Source: Rhodocytophaga aerolata
GTDB taxonomy: Bacteria > Bacteroidota > Bacteroidia > Cytophagales > 172606-1
Assembly: GCF_030503435.1 (NCBI RefSeq)
Contig: NZ_JAUKPO010000026.1
Span: forward strand, 1 to 64,000
Direction: 5' to 3'
Length of the DNA stretch: 64,000 bases
Shown: positions 36,279 to 46,259 of the stretch, piece after piece
Layout of the letters: each line of letters starts with the position of its first letter
How positions within the stretch are numbered: position 1 is the first letter of the stretch
The notes under the pieces: model-generated
Told to the model about the DNA's origin: nothing
What the model saw: only the letters and a program-made list of their open reading frames with translations
Database searches by the model: none
Translations under genes and position numbers: made by a program

Positions 36279-37578
36279 CTATTTGAGTACTACCATCTTC
36301 TTTGTGTCAATAAGATTGCCCTCTATACTGAGTGAATACTGATAAATGCCAGGAACCAGCTTGCCAGCTTCTATCTCTAAATGACCGTTCCCTCTTTCAG
36401 AAATTGGGTAGGTTTTAACCATTTTGCCTTGAATACTGGAGATGGTAATAGCTGCATGGCTGGCATGTTGTGGCACAAAGTAGCTGATTGTAGTTGTTTG
36501 ATGGAAAGGATTGGGGGCATTTTGGGAAAGCCACGCGATCTCTGACATAACTTCTTTTTTAATAGAGCCAGAATTTTCCTGTGTTTGACTACTCTTTAAA
36601 AGTTGGTCTACAAGTGCGGTTAAGTTCTCTATTTTCTTATCCTGACGAGTTATTTTCTCCTGTTGCTCTTGAAGCTGTTCTTGCTGTTCTTGCATACCTT
36701 TTATCAGGATAGGAACCGACATAATTTACTGCCTTGAATTCAACCGTCTCCGCTTTAGCCTCTGTTTGCAGGTCAAATTTTCCATCTTCACCCATTTTTG
36801 TTGGCGCAGCCTCTAACGGGGGTTCAAACTTTGTATCTTTTACCAGGCCAGGTAATACCTTTTCAACTTCCTGTGCCAATAAGCCATACTGTTGCTCATG
36901 TGGTAACTTCATTAGCTTATGATGACCATCCTGCCGGTAGTAATATTTCTTCGGATGCAGTTGACTAATGATGTCCCTTGCACTGGTAACATCCTCTATA
37001 TTTTGTTTGAGTTTCTGATCAGATGGGGCATGGTAACCGTTGCTGGCAAACACACCCCCAACAAAGTATGCTGCATAAGTTTGGCCTATCGCTACCATCC
37101 CATAATAATTCGTGGAACGGGTTACCAGGCCATAGCTACTGTAGGAATTTCCCTGGAGGCCATATCCATTACTATTAACCCCGTACACACCACTGCTGCC
37201 AGCTTGAGATGCACTTCCCCAAATAGCATTACCGGTTCCAGTTGTTGCCGCATAAATGGCAGGCGAAGCATTCGTAGTTGACTGCATTCCAATCTGAATG
37301 GCAGGACCTGGACTTGTTTTTTGAAAATACAATAATATAGGATGACTGTTAGAATTAGGGTTACTGCCAGGGTCTATAATACCAACCCCACCATACGAGC
37401 TAATGTACATTCGTGGGATATTATTTGTCCTGAAAGTAAGATCCCTTGAATCCCTGGTACCTATAAAATTGGTACTTGAGTTTGTTCCAGTGTTACCGGT
37501 AAGCGACCATTGGGCATTAGCAGAAAAGGTTGCTGCACAAAGCAACAAGGCTGCGAAAACTATTTTTCTTTTTTTCAT
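36279..37578 (-). pseudogene. Secreted tail-fibre-like protein with S74 self-cleaving chaperone domain and T9SS sorting domain, frameshifted
   Basis: Two overlapping frames make one protein of about 430 residues. Frame 1 (37578-36637) has a signal peptide (IVFAALLLCAATFSANAQ), Gly/Asn/Ser-rich repeats (about 60-180, like surface fibres) and the peptidase S74 chaperone domain with the catalytic dyad Ser186/Lys191 in HAPSDQKLKQNIEDV and YGLLAQEVEKVLPGLV. At about 36732-36718 the frame should change by one: frame 1 runs out after AVNYVGSYPDKR, while frame 2 (36722-36279) continues with VPILIKGMQEQQEQ, a coiled coil (KITRQDKKIENLTALVDQLL) and a T9SS C-terminal domain (NAPNPFHQTTTISY to GIYQYSLSIEG). 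No slippery heptamer is visible, so decay or a sequence error is likely. Confidence 0.75.
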
Positions 37579-37832
37579 TTTGTAGATTGTGATATTAAGT
37601 ATTGGGAAATGTTTTTTGAGGCGAAATCCTTAATACGCCTTTCGTGTTTTTATTTTTTTGACTTTACTAGATGTGTATGTTGACTACATGAAAGTTTATA
37701 GGCAGTATCTGATGAATTAGGCATGATGGGGTAGCCCGGCTAACTTTCCCACATTTATTATTATTACTGTAGTAAGCTAGTCAGCTGCAATGCAAGGCTG
37801 CTGTAAAAGCAGGCTCACTTAGTAGCCTTTGA

Positions 37833-37869
37833 ATACAATGGCTTATTCGCTGCAGAATAGCCATTGTAT
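37833..37869. terminator. Long hairpin between methyltransferase and S74 genes
   Basis: Arms ATACAATGGCTTATTC and GAATAGCCATTGTAT pair over 15 bases with one bulged T and a 6-base loop GCTGCA. It lies 135 bases downstream of the minus-strand methyltransferase and may end its transcript. No T-tract follows on the minus strand. The rest of 37579-38004 has no gene. Confidence 0.45.
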
Positions 37870-38004
37870 CATCGGCGGTTTAGCATCATGCTATTTGTAG
37901 GGTTGAATTACCTGAGAGGGAATCTGTGGTAATCTTCTAGGCTGGTACCTGTTATCAGCAAACTGCTTGTCTATACTGCTTGCGTATCTGCCGAAACTAC
38001 CTCC

Positions 38005-38850
38005 TTATTTTTGACAATAAATAATAACTGCGCTATAATCAAGAGCCGCCATTCTATCAGGATACTTCTCATCTACGGCGTTAAACACCTCCTTTTTAAT
38101 TCTTACTTTCGTTTCCTCATCAGCTTTGCTTAACGCAGCCACTGCCGGGGCAACTACATCGTTTGTAAAAGTCCAGTATGTATCGTTATCGCCGCAAGGG
38201 AGTTTACCTGTTACTTCGGTTTCAGCGATATTTTTTAGTCCTGCCTGCTCAAACAAACTTGCTATAAAACCAGGGTTGCCACAACGGAATATACCTGGAG
38301 CTCCAGGAGGGGGAGCTGGTAATTGCATGATTCTATTAATCGTACCCATGGAGGCAGTAACCCAAAAATTTTTGGCTGGCACGCCCCATACCGCTGTAGC
38401 TATTCTGCCTCCTGGCTTCAGCACCCGTACCATTTCTTGAGCAGCCATCAGCATATCGGGAAAATACATGAATCCTAAACGGCAGCTTACGGCATCAAAT
38501 GTTTCATCCTCAAAAGGTAAGTTACAAGCGTCACAAACGATAGTTTCGTAATTAGTAATTCCCTTCATAGCTGCATTGTCACGGGCAACCTGAAGCATAC
38601 CTTCGGCAAGGTCAGTAATTACCACTTTCCCATCTCTAACAATGTTGGCAATGCTGAGTCCTGGTTCTCCGGTTCCTCCGGCCACATCGAGTACTGTATC
38701 AGTAGGTTGAAGTTTCAGTGAAGAGATAATTTCTTCGCCCAGTGGCTTTAGCCAGTCCATGGTAAAATCATCCCATTTCCTCCAGCCTGGGGAGAAAGTA
38801 TTCCAGGTATTTTTTTGTTGTTCTCTGATTTGCTCGAATTCTGTTGTCAT
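38005..38850 (-). CDS. Class I SAM-dependent methyltransferase (UbiE/COQ5-like)
   Basis: 281 residues. Motif I, VLDVAGGTGEPGLSIANIV (about 53-71), is the SAM-binding loop. VVITDLAEGMLQVARDNA (motif Post I), ETIVCDACNLPFEDETFDAV and SCRLGFMYFPDMLMAAQEMV follow, then VLKPGGRIATAVWG. This is the UbiE/MenG-like methyltransferase type 11 domain. The C-terminal part with PAPPPGAPGIFRCGNPGFIA and GLKNIAETEVTGKLPC matches a group of uncharacterised small-molecule methyltransferases. The substrate is unknown. Transcribed alone on the minus strand, 262 bases from the next gene. Confidence 0.88.
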   Translation of the reverse strand: MTTEFEQIREQQKNTWNTFSPGWRKWDDFTMDWLKPLGEEIISSLKLQPTDTVLDVAGGTGEPGLSIANIVRDGKVVITDLAEGMLQVARDNAAMKGITNYETIVCDACNLPFEDETFDAVSCRLGFMYFPDMLMAAQEMVRVLKPGGRIATAVWGVPAKNFWVTASMGTINRIMQLPAPPPGAPGIFRCGNPGFIASLFEQAGLKNIAETEVTGKLPCGDNDTYWTFTNDVVAPAVAALSKADEETKVRIKKEVFNAVDEKYPDRMAALDYSAVIIYCQK

Positions 38851-39112
38851 AGTTTTAAATGGATTGTTAGATGTAAAAAGATTGTTTTTTAAATGTTGTT
38901 CGGAATGTTATCATACAGCAAGTGATAGAAGACGGCTATATGGGAAGAATAGGCAGCAGTTTGAGTAATAGGTAATTTTTGTAAGGGCCTGCTTGTTAAG
39001 CTACTATAGTTTATTAGCTGATAAAAAAACAAGCGGTCCTGCAGTCAGTAGAAGAACATTTTTGTGCCATTCTTACCTACTTACTCTTTAAACTGTGCAA
39101 AGATTTGCTGTT

Positions 39113-39595
39113 TTAGAATACAGCAATGCCTTTAAAATCCTCTCTGGTTTCTTTCGTCTCATCTGGATGTACATTCGCTTCACGCTTGATTAAGGTTTGT
39201 AAGGAAAAAGAGTTAGAATACCTATTGCTGGCACTCTTAATGACGAGTGTATAATGGCCATTGGGTAACTCCTGCAGATTATACTTACCGATAAATTTCT
39301 CCCGGTTACCCAGGTATTCAGTATACACTACTTCTTGGTGGTTATTGAGAATCTGTATAGTTATTTTCTCTTGGGTAGGATTTTCAAAATGTACCTTCAT
39401 CACCAGCGAATTCTGCATGATATAGGATACGGCCCTGAGTTTTTCCGGGGAGGCTTCAACGGAAGATACATGAGCATAGTCATTAAAGGAAGGCATCGCT
39501 GTTACAGGCTGTAAATACAGTATACCTAGGAATACAGAAGATACAAATGCTCTAGTGAAAGTAGATTGGTAAAATGGCAAAATTGTTTTTTTCAT
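39113..39595 (-). CDS. Small secreted beta-sandwich protein, unknown function
   Basis: 160 residues. The signal peptide is about residues 1-33 (ending LQPVTAMPS). The mature part (LVMKVHFENPTQEKITIQIL, then NNHQEVVYTEYLGNREKF, GKYNLQELPNGHYTLVIKSA) has the strand pattern of an Ig-like/T9SS-type C-terminal domain, close in shape to DUF3244-like secreted proteins in Bacteroidota. A charged tail follows (REANVHPDETKETREDFKG). It is divergent from the HTCS gene by 261 bases and may be one of its targets; that is inference from position. Confidence 0.6.
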   Translation of the reverse strand: MKKTILPFYQSTFTRAFVSSVFLGILYLQPVTAMPSFNDYAHVSSVEASPEKLRAVSYIMQNSLVMKVHFENPTQEKITIQILNNHQEVVYTEYLGNREKFIGKYNLQELPNGHYTLVIKSASNRYSNSFSLQTLIKREANVHPDETKETREDFKGIAVF

Positions 39596-39856
39596 TGGAT
39601 TGAATGTTTAATGGGATTGTGAAAGTTTTTGTGAAAAATTGATGAGACAAAGGTAGCGTGGGTTACATGCAAAGTCTTTCACTCATAAAGCAAAGAATTG
39701 ATTATCTGTTACATGGACGAGATAAAGCAAAAGGCCAACAGGTTGATTTATACTCGTTTTTTCACGCATGTTTCATTTGTTTTCACTCTTGTTACATGTG
39801 GATTATTTGAAAGGGAATTAGTTGATTTTAGGTGCCACCACTAAACTTCTGGTATC

Positions 39857-42800
39857 ATGCTAACTAGAGGTATTATTTTGATCTTTGTTTGGCTGAGCTA
39901 TTTTTCTGCCTTTGGCCCGGCTATGGCCCAGCTGGATGGACCCGTTTTTTCTTCCAAAGCAAGCCAGGGGATGCCTTTCATACGCAATTATTCTCCTAAA
40001 GAATATAAAGCACACGTGCAGAACTGGGCAATAATCCAGGATTCCCGGGGAAGAATGTTTTTTGGAAATGGAGATGGCGTGCTCGTATTCGACAATGAAC
40101 AATGGCGATTGACCCCGCTTCCGAATTATGATCATGCCCGCTCCTTAGCTTTCTCCTCTGACAGCCTTCTGTATGTAGGCGGAAATAATGAGTTGGGATA
40201 CCTGCAAGAAAATGTATATGGCCAGTATGAGTATAAATCCTTAGTAAACCGCTTACCGGAAGAAGAAAGAGGCTTCGACAGAGTCCGGACAGTTATAGAC
40301 TACAATAAACAACTATTCTTTCAGACCTATGAGCGGCTTTTTGTATGGGATGGAAACGCCTTCACCATCCACCGCTTTGATCAGAAGTTGCACCGGATAT
40401 TTCTGGTAAACGGAAAGCTGTATGGGGTGTTGGAAGATAAGGGCCTGGTTTATTGGGAAGATAACGGGTTTAAGGAATTGCCACACGGAGCTACCTTTGC
40501 ACATAAGCCGGTAACCATGATGTTGCCCTATGATAAAGATAAATTACTGATAGGTATACAAGAGGGCGAGTTGTATATGTACAGTCCGCAGGGGGTGGAG
40601 TTTTTTGAAACAGAGGCAGCACCTTACCTTAAACAGACACTGATAGTAAAAGGCTGTTATATCAATGACACGCATATCGCCTTAGGTTCTGCGGGTTTGG
40701 TGGTCATAGATAAGCAAGGTAAACTCATTAGCTACTATAATGAAAAAAGCAGCCTGCAGGATAAAAATATTCTCCATATGTTCCCAGACAGGGATGGAAA
40801 TTTATGGCTGGGTTTGCAGGTGGGCATATCCAAAATAGCCTTTGGGTCGCCTGTAAAAATTATCAATGAACAGCTGGGCATTAAGGGTGCCGTCCGGTCT
40901 ATTTCTCAGCATCAGGGACAGTTGCTGGTCTTAACCTCTAACGGCCTTTTTCTGGAAAAGAGTGATGATGCGTTACATCACAGGTTCCAACACATCGATT
41001 CTCTGCATGGACAAGTATTTACAACCTATTCACACCACGAGTCATTATTGGTGGGAACTGAAACTGGTATAAAAAAGTGGAAAAATGGAAAGCTTGATAC
41101 GCTTTTTGACTATGGCTACAGAGGCTGTTTTAAAATGCAAGCGTCTATATTCAATCCTACGCATCTGTGGGCCGTCCTTGACGATGGTTTGGCGCTGCTT
41201 ACCTATCAGCAAGGAACATGGCAAGAACTAGGGGCTATCCGTGGCTTAGCGGGTGCCATCCGGAACCTGGTGCAATTGAAACCCAATGAACTATGGCTGG
41301 GTACCAGATCCAATGGGATGTATACAATACATATCCCCATGAGTACTGACTCTATCCTGGATTTTTCCAGACCCACGATCTCACAGCTTGGACCGGCACA
41401 ACACCTGCCAAAAGGAGAGGTGTATTCCTACCTTATTAATGGTCAACTGTATGTCTGGAATGAAATTACCAGGCAAGTGTATCAATGGAATGAGAAAAAG
41501 GAATTATTTGACGTACAGCCTAATTTTGGAGACCTATTTGGCATTTCAGGAAAAAAAGTGAGGCCATGGACATCAGAGGATGCGGCAGGTAAAGTGTATC
41601 TGAAAGTACAAGATACAGCTACTGGCATAATCCAGATAGCCAGAGCCACAAATACATTTAACGGTGCTTATCGCACAGAAATAGTCAAAGTTCCTTCTGG
41701 TCTTTCCTATTTTGAATCCTGCCTGTTTGCTTTGGAAAAGGAAGTCTGGTATGGCGGAAGCGATGGCGTTTTACACCATGATTTATCCGGGGATAAAGAT
41801 AAAAGGGGTGTTGCACCGGTAATTATCTCAAAAGTAACCTATAATCAGCAGCCATACGCGTTCAAAGAATCGCAGGCTTCGCTGCCTTATAAAAAAAATG
41901 CAGTCCTTAGGTTTAATTTTTCTTCACCTACGTATCCGGAAGAGGGGCACATACGATACCAATCCATGTTAGAGGGGTTTGATGAACAATGGTCAGATTT
42001 TCAGAAGCAGTCATATAGAGAATATACCAATTTATGGGAGGGAACTTATGTTTTTAAAATCAGGGCCCTACACCCATCTGGCTATCAATCTGCCACTACT
42101 TCGTTTCCCCTGAAAATTACCCCACCCTGGTACCGGGAACAAGTATTTTACGTTTTGTACCTTATTTTGCTGGCTACTCTGGTGTATGGCTTTGTACGGA
42201 TCAGGTCATATCAATTGCGGAAAAAAAATAAACAACTGGAAATAATCGTAGCCAACCGGACAGAAGAAGTAATGGCACAGGCCGAACAATTAAAACAACA
42301 GGCGCAGCAGTTACAGGAACTGGATGAATTTAAATCCCGCTTTTTTGCCAATATTTCCCATGAATTCCGTACTCCACTCACCCTGATCAACGGCCCGGTT
42401 CAAACACTGTTATTTGGAAACCCTGAACCCAAAGTGAAGCAGCAACTCTCCATCATTCAACGCAATGCCCGGCATCTACTGAAGCTGGTTAATCAGTTAC
42501 TGGACCTCTCCAGAATAGAATCGCATAAGTTAAAGCTAAAAGTATCTATGGGCAATATAGTGGAGGCTGTCCGTATCATTACCATGGAATTAGAATCTGC
42601 CGCCACTTCCAAGGGATTGGCCTTAACTTTTCAGGCTAGCCAGGAAGAGTTATGGGTGTATTATGAACCAGATAAACTAGAGAAAATTGTAGGCAACCTG
42701 GTAGCCAATGCCATAAAGTTTACAGATCAAGGATCAGTTTGCGTAAAAGTTACTAAAACTATCAAGCAGGGTAAGGAATATGCAGCGATTGAAGTTGCCG

Positions 42801-43912
42801 ATACAGGAATTGGCATCGCACAAGAGCAGGTACCTTATGTATTCGACCGTTTTTTTCAGGTGGATTCATCTTCAGTAAGGCAGTACGAAGGTACTGGTAT
42901 TGGGTTATCTTTAGCCAAAGAACTTGTATTGTTGCATGGCGGCGAAATAACTGTAGAAAGCAAATTAGGTGAGGGCACTACATTCTTTGTCTTCTTTGTG
43001 ATGGGCCATGATCATTTTGATGCCGAAAACATAGCTATCCTTTCCTCTAACGAATTCAGAGATACGGCAGGGGATAAGCCAGCTGAATTAACAAAGGGAA
43101 TAGTCCAGGAGAATATGCCCGGTTCTGATCAGGAAGAAAAACCTGTTATTCTGCTGGTAGAAGACAATGCTGATTTACGGTATTACCTGCATACACAATT
43201 AGAAGAATTTTATAAAATAGAAGAAGCAGAAAACGGAAAAGCAGGTCTGCAGAAGGCTCTGGAAGTTATACCCGACCTACTCATCAGCGATGTAATGATG
43301 CCATTGATGGATGGATATACGCTATGTGAACAGATTAAAAACGATGAACGGACCAACCATATCCCGGTAATATTGCTTACTGCCCGAAGTACCATTGAAA
43401 ACAAATTACAGGGGCTGGAAACCGGTGCAGATGAATACCTGATCAAACCTTTTACGCCGGCAGAATTACAGCTTAAGGTGAAAAATTTAATTCAAACCAG
43501 ACAGGCATTGCGTGAAAAGTTTGGCAGAGAGTTCCGTTTACAGCCTACCGATGTAGTGGTTCCATCCCAACAGCATCAATTTCTGGAACAACTCAAGCAC
43601 ATAATCGAACGGCATATGGAAGACGAAACATTTGGTGTGGAAGAACTATGCCGTGAACTAGGCATGAGCCGTACACAGGTAAACCGTAAACTTCAGGCAC
43701 TAGTAAAACAAACACCTAGTGAACTGATCAAGTCTTTCCGTTTGCAACGGGCTACAGAGCTCATCAGGCAGGATGCAGGAAATATGGCTGAAATTGCCTA
43801 TAAAGTAGGATTTAACAGCCAGTCATATTTCACCCGGGCCTTTCAAGATGCGTATGGATGCACACCGATGGAATATAAGCGGCAGAGTTCAAAAGAAACC
43901 TTGCTATCTTAA
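39857..43912 (+). CDS. Hybrid two-component system (HTCS): sensor kinase, receiver and AraC output in one protein
   Basis: 1351 residues. Signal/anchor 1-25 (ending GPAMAQ). The periplasmic part has Reg_prop beta-propeller blades (about 50-690, e.g. MFPDRDGNLWLGLQVGISKI), then a Y_Y_Y domain (about 690-755). One transmembrane helix at about 760-780 (VLYLILLATLVYGFVRI). HisKA has His835 in NISHEFRTPLTLI; the ATPase has NLVANAIKFT, DTGIGIAQEQ and GTGIGLSLAKEL; the receiver has Asp1145 in LISDVMMPLMDGY; the AraC helix-turn-helix is at about 1250-1345 (NMAEIAYKVGFNSQSYFTRA). HTCS proteins sense glycan fragments in the periplasm and switch on local polysaccharide-use genes. A susCD pair is not in the window; the target may be the small secreted gene or the upstream glycan cluster. 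Confidence 0.95.
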   Translation: MLTRGIILIFVWLSYFSAFGPAMAQLDGPVFSSKASQGMPFIRNYSPKEYKAHVQNWAIIQDSRGRMFFGNGDGVLVFDNEQWRLTPLPNYDHARSLAFSSDSLLYVGGNNELGYLQENVYGQYEYKSLVNRLPEEERGFDRVRTVIDYNKQLFFQTYERLFVWDGNAFTIHRFDQKLHRIFLVNGKLYGVLEDKGLVYWEDNGFKELPHGATFAHKPVTMMLPYDKDKLLIGIQEGELYMYSPQGVEFFETEAAPYLKQTLIVKGCYINDTHIALGSAGLVVIDKQGKLISYYNEKSSLQDKNILHMFPDRDGNLWLGLQVGISKIAFGSPVKIINEQLGIKGAVRSISQHQGQLLVLTSNGLFLEKSDDALHHRFQHIDSLHGQVFTTYSHHESLLVGTETGIKKWKNGKLDTLFDYGYRGCFKMQASIFNPTHLWAVLDDGLALLTYQQGTWQELGAIRGLAGAIRNLVQLKPNELWLGTRSNGMYTIHIPMSTDSILDFSRPTISQLGPAQHLPKGEVYSYLINGQLYVWNEITRQVYQWNEKKELFDVQPNFGDLFGISGKKVRPWTSEDAAGKVYLKVQDTATGIIQIARATNTFNGAYRTEIVKVPSGLSYFESCLFALEKEVWYGGSDGVLHHDLSGDKDKRGVAPVIISKVTYNQQPYAFKESQASLPYKKNAVLRFNFSSPTYPEEGHIRYQSMLEGFDEQWSDFQKQSYREYTNLWEGTYVFKIRALHPSGYQSATTSFPLKITPPWYREQVFYVLYLILLATLVYGFVRIRSYQLRKKNKQLEIIVANRTEEVMAQAEQLKQQAQQLQELDEFKSRFFANISHEFRTPLTLINGPVQTLLFGNPEPKVKQQLSIIQRNARHLLKLVNQLLDLSRIESHKLKLKVSMGNIVEAVRIITMELESAATSKGLALTFQASQEELWVYYEPDKLEKIVGNLVANAIKFTDQGSVCVKVTKTIKQGKEYAAIEVADTGIGIAQEQVPYVFDRFFQVDSSSVRQYEGTGIGLSLAKELVLLHGGEITVESKLGEGTTFFVFFVMGHDHFDAENIAILSSNEFRDTAGDKPAELTKGIVQENMPGSDQEEKPVILLVEDNADLRYYLHTQLEEFYKIEEAENGKAGLQKALEVIPDLLISDVMMPLMDGYTLCEQIKNDERTNHIPVILLTARSTIENKLQGLETGADEYLIKPFTPAELQLKVKNLIQTRQALREKFGREFRLQPTDVVVPSQQHQFLEQLKHIIERHMEDETFGVEELCRELGMSRTQVNRKLQALVKQTPSELIKSFRLQRATELIRQDAGNMAEIAYKVGFNSQSYFTRAFQDAYGCTPMEYKRQSSKETLLS

Positions 43913-43916
43913 GAAA

Positions 43917-44103
43917 TTAGCTCTGAGCCACACCACATTACTACGCTTTGTCAGACAGACAAATTCCGGTAATCTTTTGAATAATCGTTGCAATAGGCTC
44001 TCATTTTGATTGGCTCCATTCCCCGGTGTTAGAGTCGAGTTGAGGATTTCTCCCAGAACATTGACCACCACATGCAATTTCCTGCCTTTGTATCGGGTTT
44101 AAT
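43917..44103 (-). mobile_element. IS982-like transposase fragment
   Basis: On the minus strand the frame from about 44103 reads RYKGRKLHVVVNVLGEILNS then TLTPGNGANQNESLLQRLFK, resembling the IS982-family core (F/Y-K-G-x-K-L-H-x-V ... G-E-I-L-N ... T-P-G-N-x-D-D). Catalytic acidic residues after TPGN are missing, upstream codons are full of stops, and the C-terminal part is gone. IS982 is my best match; another DDE family is possible. Confidence 0.55.
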
Positions 44104-44283
44104 CTACTAACCCTTGATCATTCATGTATGGCTGTCGAGCGGATTGCATATTTGTCTCACAAGCCGAGATTGGCGGTAGGCTTGAAGAAAGCCCTTTTTC
44201 TGGAAAGACGATAAATCACCAAATCTATCTAGTATCAGGCCTATAAAATACAACTAAAAACAGACCGGCTTGGTAAGTATATG

Positions 44284-45858
44284 TTACTGCTTTATTTCTG
44301 CTTGTCTGCGTTCCAGTTCTTTTTCTTTCCTGCGCATCTGCTCTTGCGTTGCTTCCATCTCCTCCATATTCTGGCGTAGTTCCTCTTCCTGAGCACGCAT
44401 CTGTTCAGTCTGTGCTTTAAATTGCTCCAACAACTGCTGTGTCCGATCACTTGTTTTGACCGATATCAATGTAGAGGCGGTAATCTCGCTCACTTTCTCT
44501 AACCACTCAACCTGATAGGAATCAAATTTGTCAAAGGCGGCCAGCTCAATAACAGCAATTACTTGTCCATTGTATTGCATAGGGACCAGCAGCAAGCAGG
44601 TAGGCGTAGCATCCCCCAGTCCGGAAGTTATGGTGGTGTAGCCCTGTGGTACCTCAGTAATCAATAAAGTGTCACCTTCCCGATAAGCCTGCCCCACCAG
44701 CCCTTCTCCCAGTTGCACACGTTTTTCTATGAATTTTTTGCGGTTGAATGCGTAGCAACTCATCAGTTCAAGATACGGTTGCTCTTCTTCACGTAGCAGG
44801 AATAACCCCCCTTGCTGGGCTTTTAAATATTTGACAACAAAAATGACTACCTGCTCGCAAAGTTCCTGTAGCTGGTGATGATGGGAGCGTAGAATCTCTG
44901 ATAAAAGGGACAAGCCTTCTGTACTCCATAGCCGCTTTTCATCCTGCTGCTTTATCAGCTTCATTTTTTCACGCATCTGCACAAGTTCTCCTGCCAGGTT
45001 AGTCTGGTTGAGCGAGTGGTTGGCATCCGTGAGACCGTCCCAGTTTACCTGGTAGTTGCCCTGAGAAATCTGGCTGATGAAACTGGCTGCTTTTTTAAAA
45101 TTGATAATTGAATGATTAATAACCTCCCGCTCAGAAAAAGCATGTGTTTGCTGGCCAGGATTAAACAGGTATGTTTGGTTGTTTACTTCCAATTCTTCAA
45201 ATAATTTTTTCCGTTCCTTGGTGTCTCTGCGGATACGTACTGTCATAAATAACAAAGTAGGGATAACAATGAGCAGAAGCAGCACTTGCAGGTAAGCTGT
45301 CCGGGTATTAGAAGCCTGGTAGTCTGTGACAGCTACCATATAAAGTTGATCTTCGAAGGCAGTAAGCTTAAGGGTATATTGTTCGTAAAGCAGCCAAATA
45401 GCTTTTCCACGGTCCTTCATCAGTTCCTGGTTAAATAGAACCATACTATCCTGCCTGGCTAACGCAACCATGTTATCGCACACTTTTACATAATCATTGT
45501 AGGCATTCCAAATACTAGTTAATTCATTTCTATGAGGATACTGTTGAACGTTGAGCAGGGAATCTAATCTCTCAAAGTAAGCAGGATATTTAGCTACCGC
45601 CTCCTTATAGGGACTCAGTAAAGATGCGTCTTTGGTTAAGGCATATCCGCGCAAGCCTACATCAAAATTGCGGATAATATCATCCCAGATTAAGCTATTT
45701 AGCTTTTTAACTTGATCCGTCTGTGATTTGATGGCGGCCATTTGTTCAGTAATCCCTTTATTATAGAAAATCAACCCGGCGTTACAAGTAACCAGAAGGA
45801 TAATAAGGAATGCAGAAAAAACGACAATATTATTTTTGACTTTAGTTAAGAGATGCAT
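44284..45858 (-). CDS. CHASE3-GAF-coiled-coil membrane sensor protein without output domain
   Basis: 524 residues from ATG 45858 (MHLLTKVKNNIVVFSAFLI); an earlier in-frame start at 45912 adds 18 polar residues. Transmembrane helix 1 at about 12-30, a CHASE3-like periplasmic four-helix domain (about 40-190, e.g. RNFDVGLRGYALTKDASLL), helix 2 at about 196-214 (LQVLLLLIVIPTLLFMTV), a linker, and a GAF domain (about 310-465: LLSEILRSHHHQLQELCEQV, QLGEGLVGQAYREG, VPMQYNGQVIAVIELAAF). A long coiled coil ends the protein (MRAQEEELRQNMEEMEATQE). In related proteins this is followed by a kinase or other output domain; here a stop comes directly after QAEIKQ. Confidence 0.75.
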   Translation of the reverse strand: MHLLTKVKNNIVVFSAFLIILLVTCNAGLIFYNKGITEQMAAIKSQTDQVKKLNSLIWDDIIRNFDVGLRGYALTKDASLLSPYKEAVAKYPAYFERLDSLLNVQQYPHRNELTSIWNAYNDYVKVCDNMVALARQDSMVLFNQELMKDRGKAIWLLYEQYTLKLTAFEDQLYMVAVTDYQASNTRTAYLQVLLLLIVIPTLLFMTVRIRRDTKERKKLFEELEVNNQTYLFNPGQQTHAFSEREVINHSIINFKKAASFISQISQGNYQVNWDGLTDANHSLNQTNLAGELVQMREKMKLIKQQDEKRLWSTEGLSLLSEILRSHHHQLQELCEQVVIFVVKYLKAQQGGLFLLREEEQPYLELMSCYAFNRKKFIEKRVQLGEGLVGQAYREGDTLLITEVPQGYTTITSGLGDATPTCLLLVPMQYNGQVIAVIELAAFDKFDSYQVEWLEKVSEITASTLISVKTSDRTQQLLEQFKAQTEQMRAQEEELRQNMEEMEATQEQMRRKEKELERRQAEIKQ

Positions 45859-46259
45859 TGCGAATAAGGAAGTAAACTTTACGTACGAACACTTGTAGAC
45901 AGTATTGTCCAATTGAAAGTATGAGAATATTTTGTTAAGACACGTAGAAAAGCATCATAGAAGGTACTTTTGTAAGCATTGCTATAAATACGCTTTATAA
46001 ATATGAATATCAGGACCAAACAACACTTCCCCACACAAGTTTAACGCATGGCCCGTAGGGCGTGCGCTCATGGAATAGTATTCTATTTTGCTTTTCATTC
46101 TATTTTTGCTTGTTTTTCGAATAAAATGTTTGATCATGATCTTAAAAGGCAGAAAGTAGAAACACTTTTAGAAGCTTACCCATTCTTAGTAACCAGTAGC
46201 AATTGCATTGAGTTGTACTACTTTTGCTAGCATCTATAAAAATATTCTTACTATTGTAC
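45859..46259. other. Divergent intergenic region upstream of CHASE3-GAF and lysR genes
   Basis: About 400 bases. A 60-codon plus-strand frame (46048-46230) has no family match and a Phe/His/Cys-rich composition; I do not call it. The region should hold both promoters; none was pinned down. Confidence 0.4.

Noticed and set aside
36705-36735. Programmed ribosomal frameshift in the S74 gene
   Set aside because: No slippery heptamer (such as A-AAA-AAG) at the overlap and no strong downstream stem; a plain indel is simpler.
46048-46230. 60-codon plus-strand frame before lysR
   Set aside because: No motif, overlaps the expected promoter region of lysR, odd Cys/His/Phe content.
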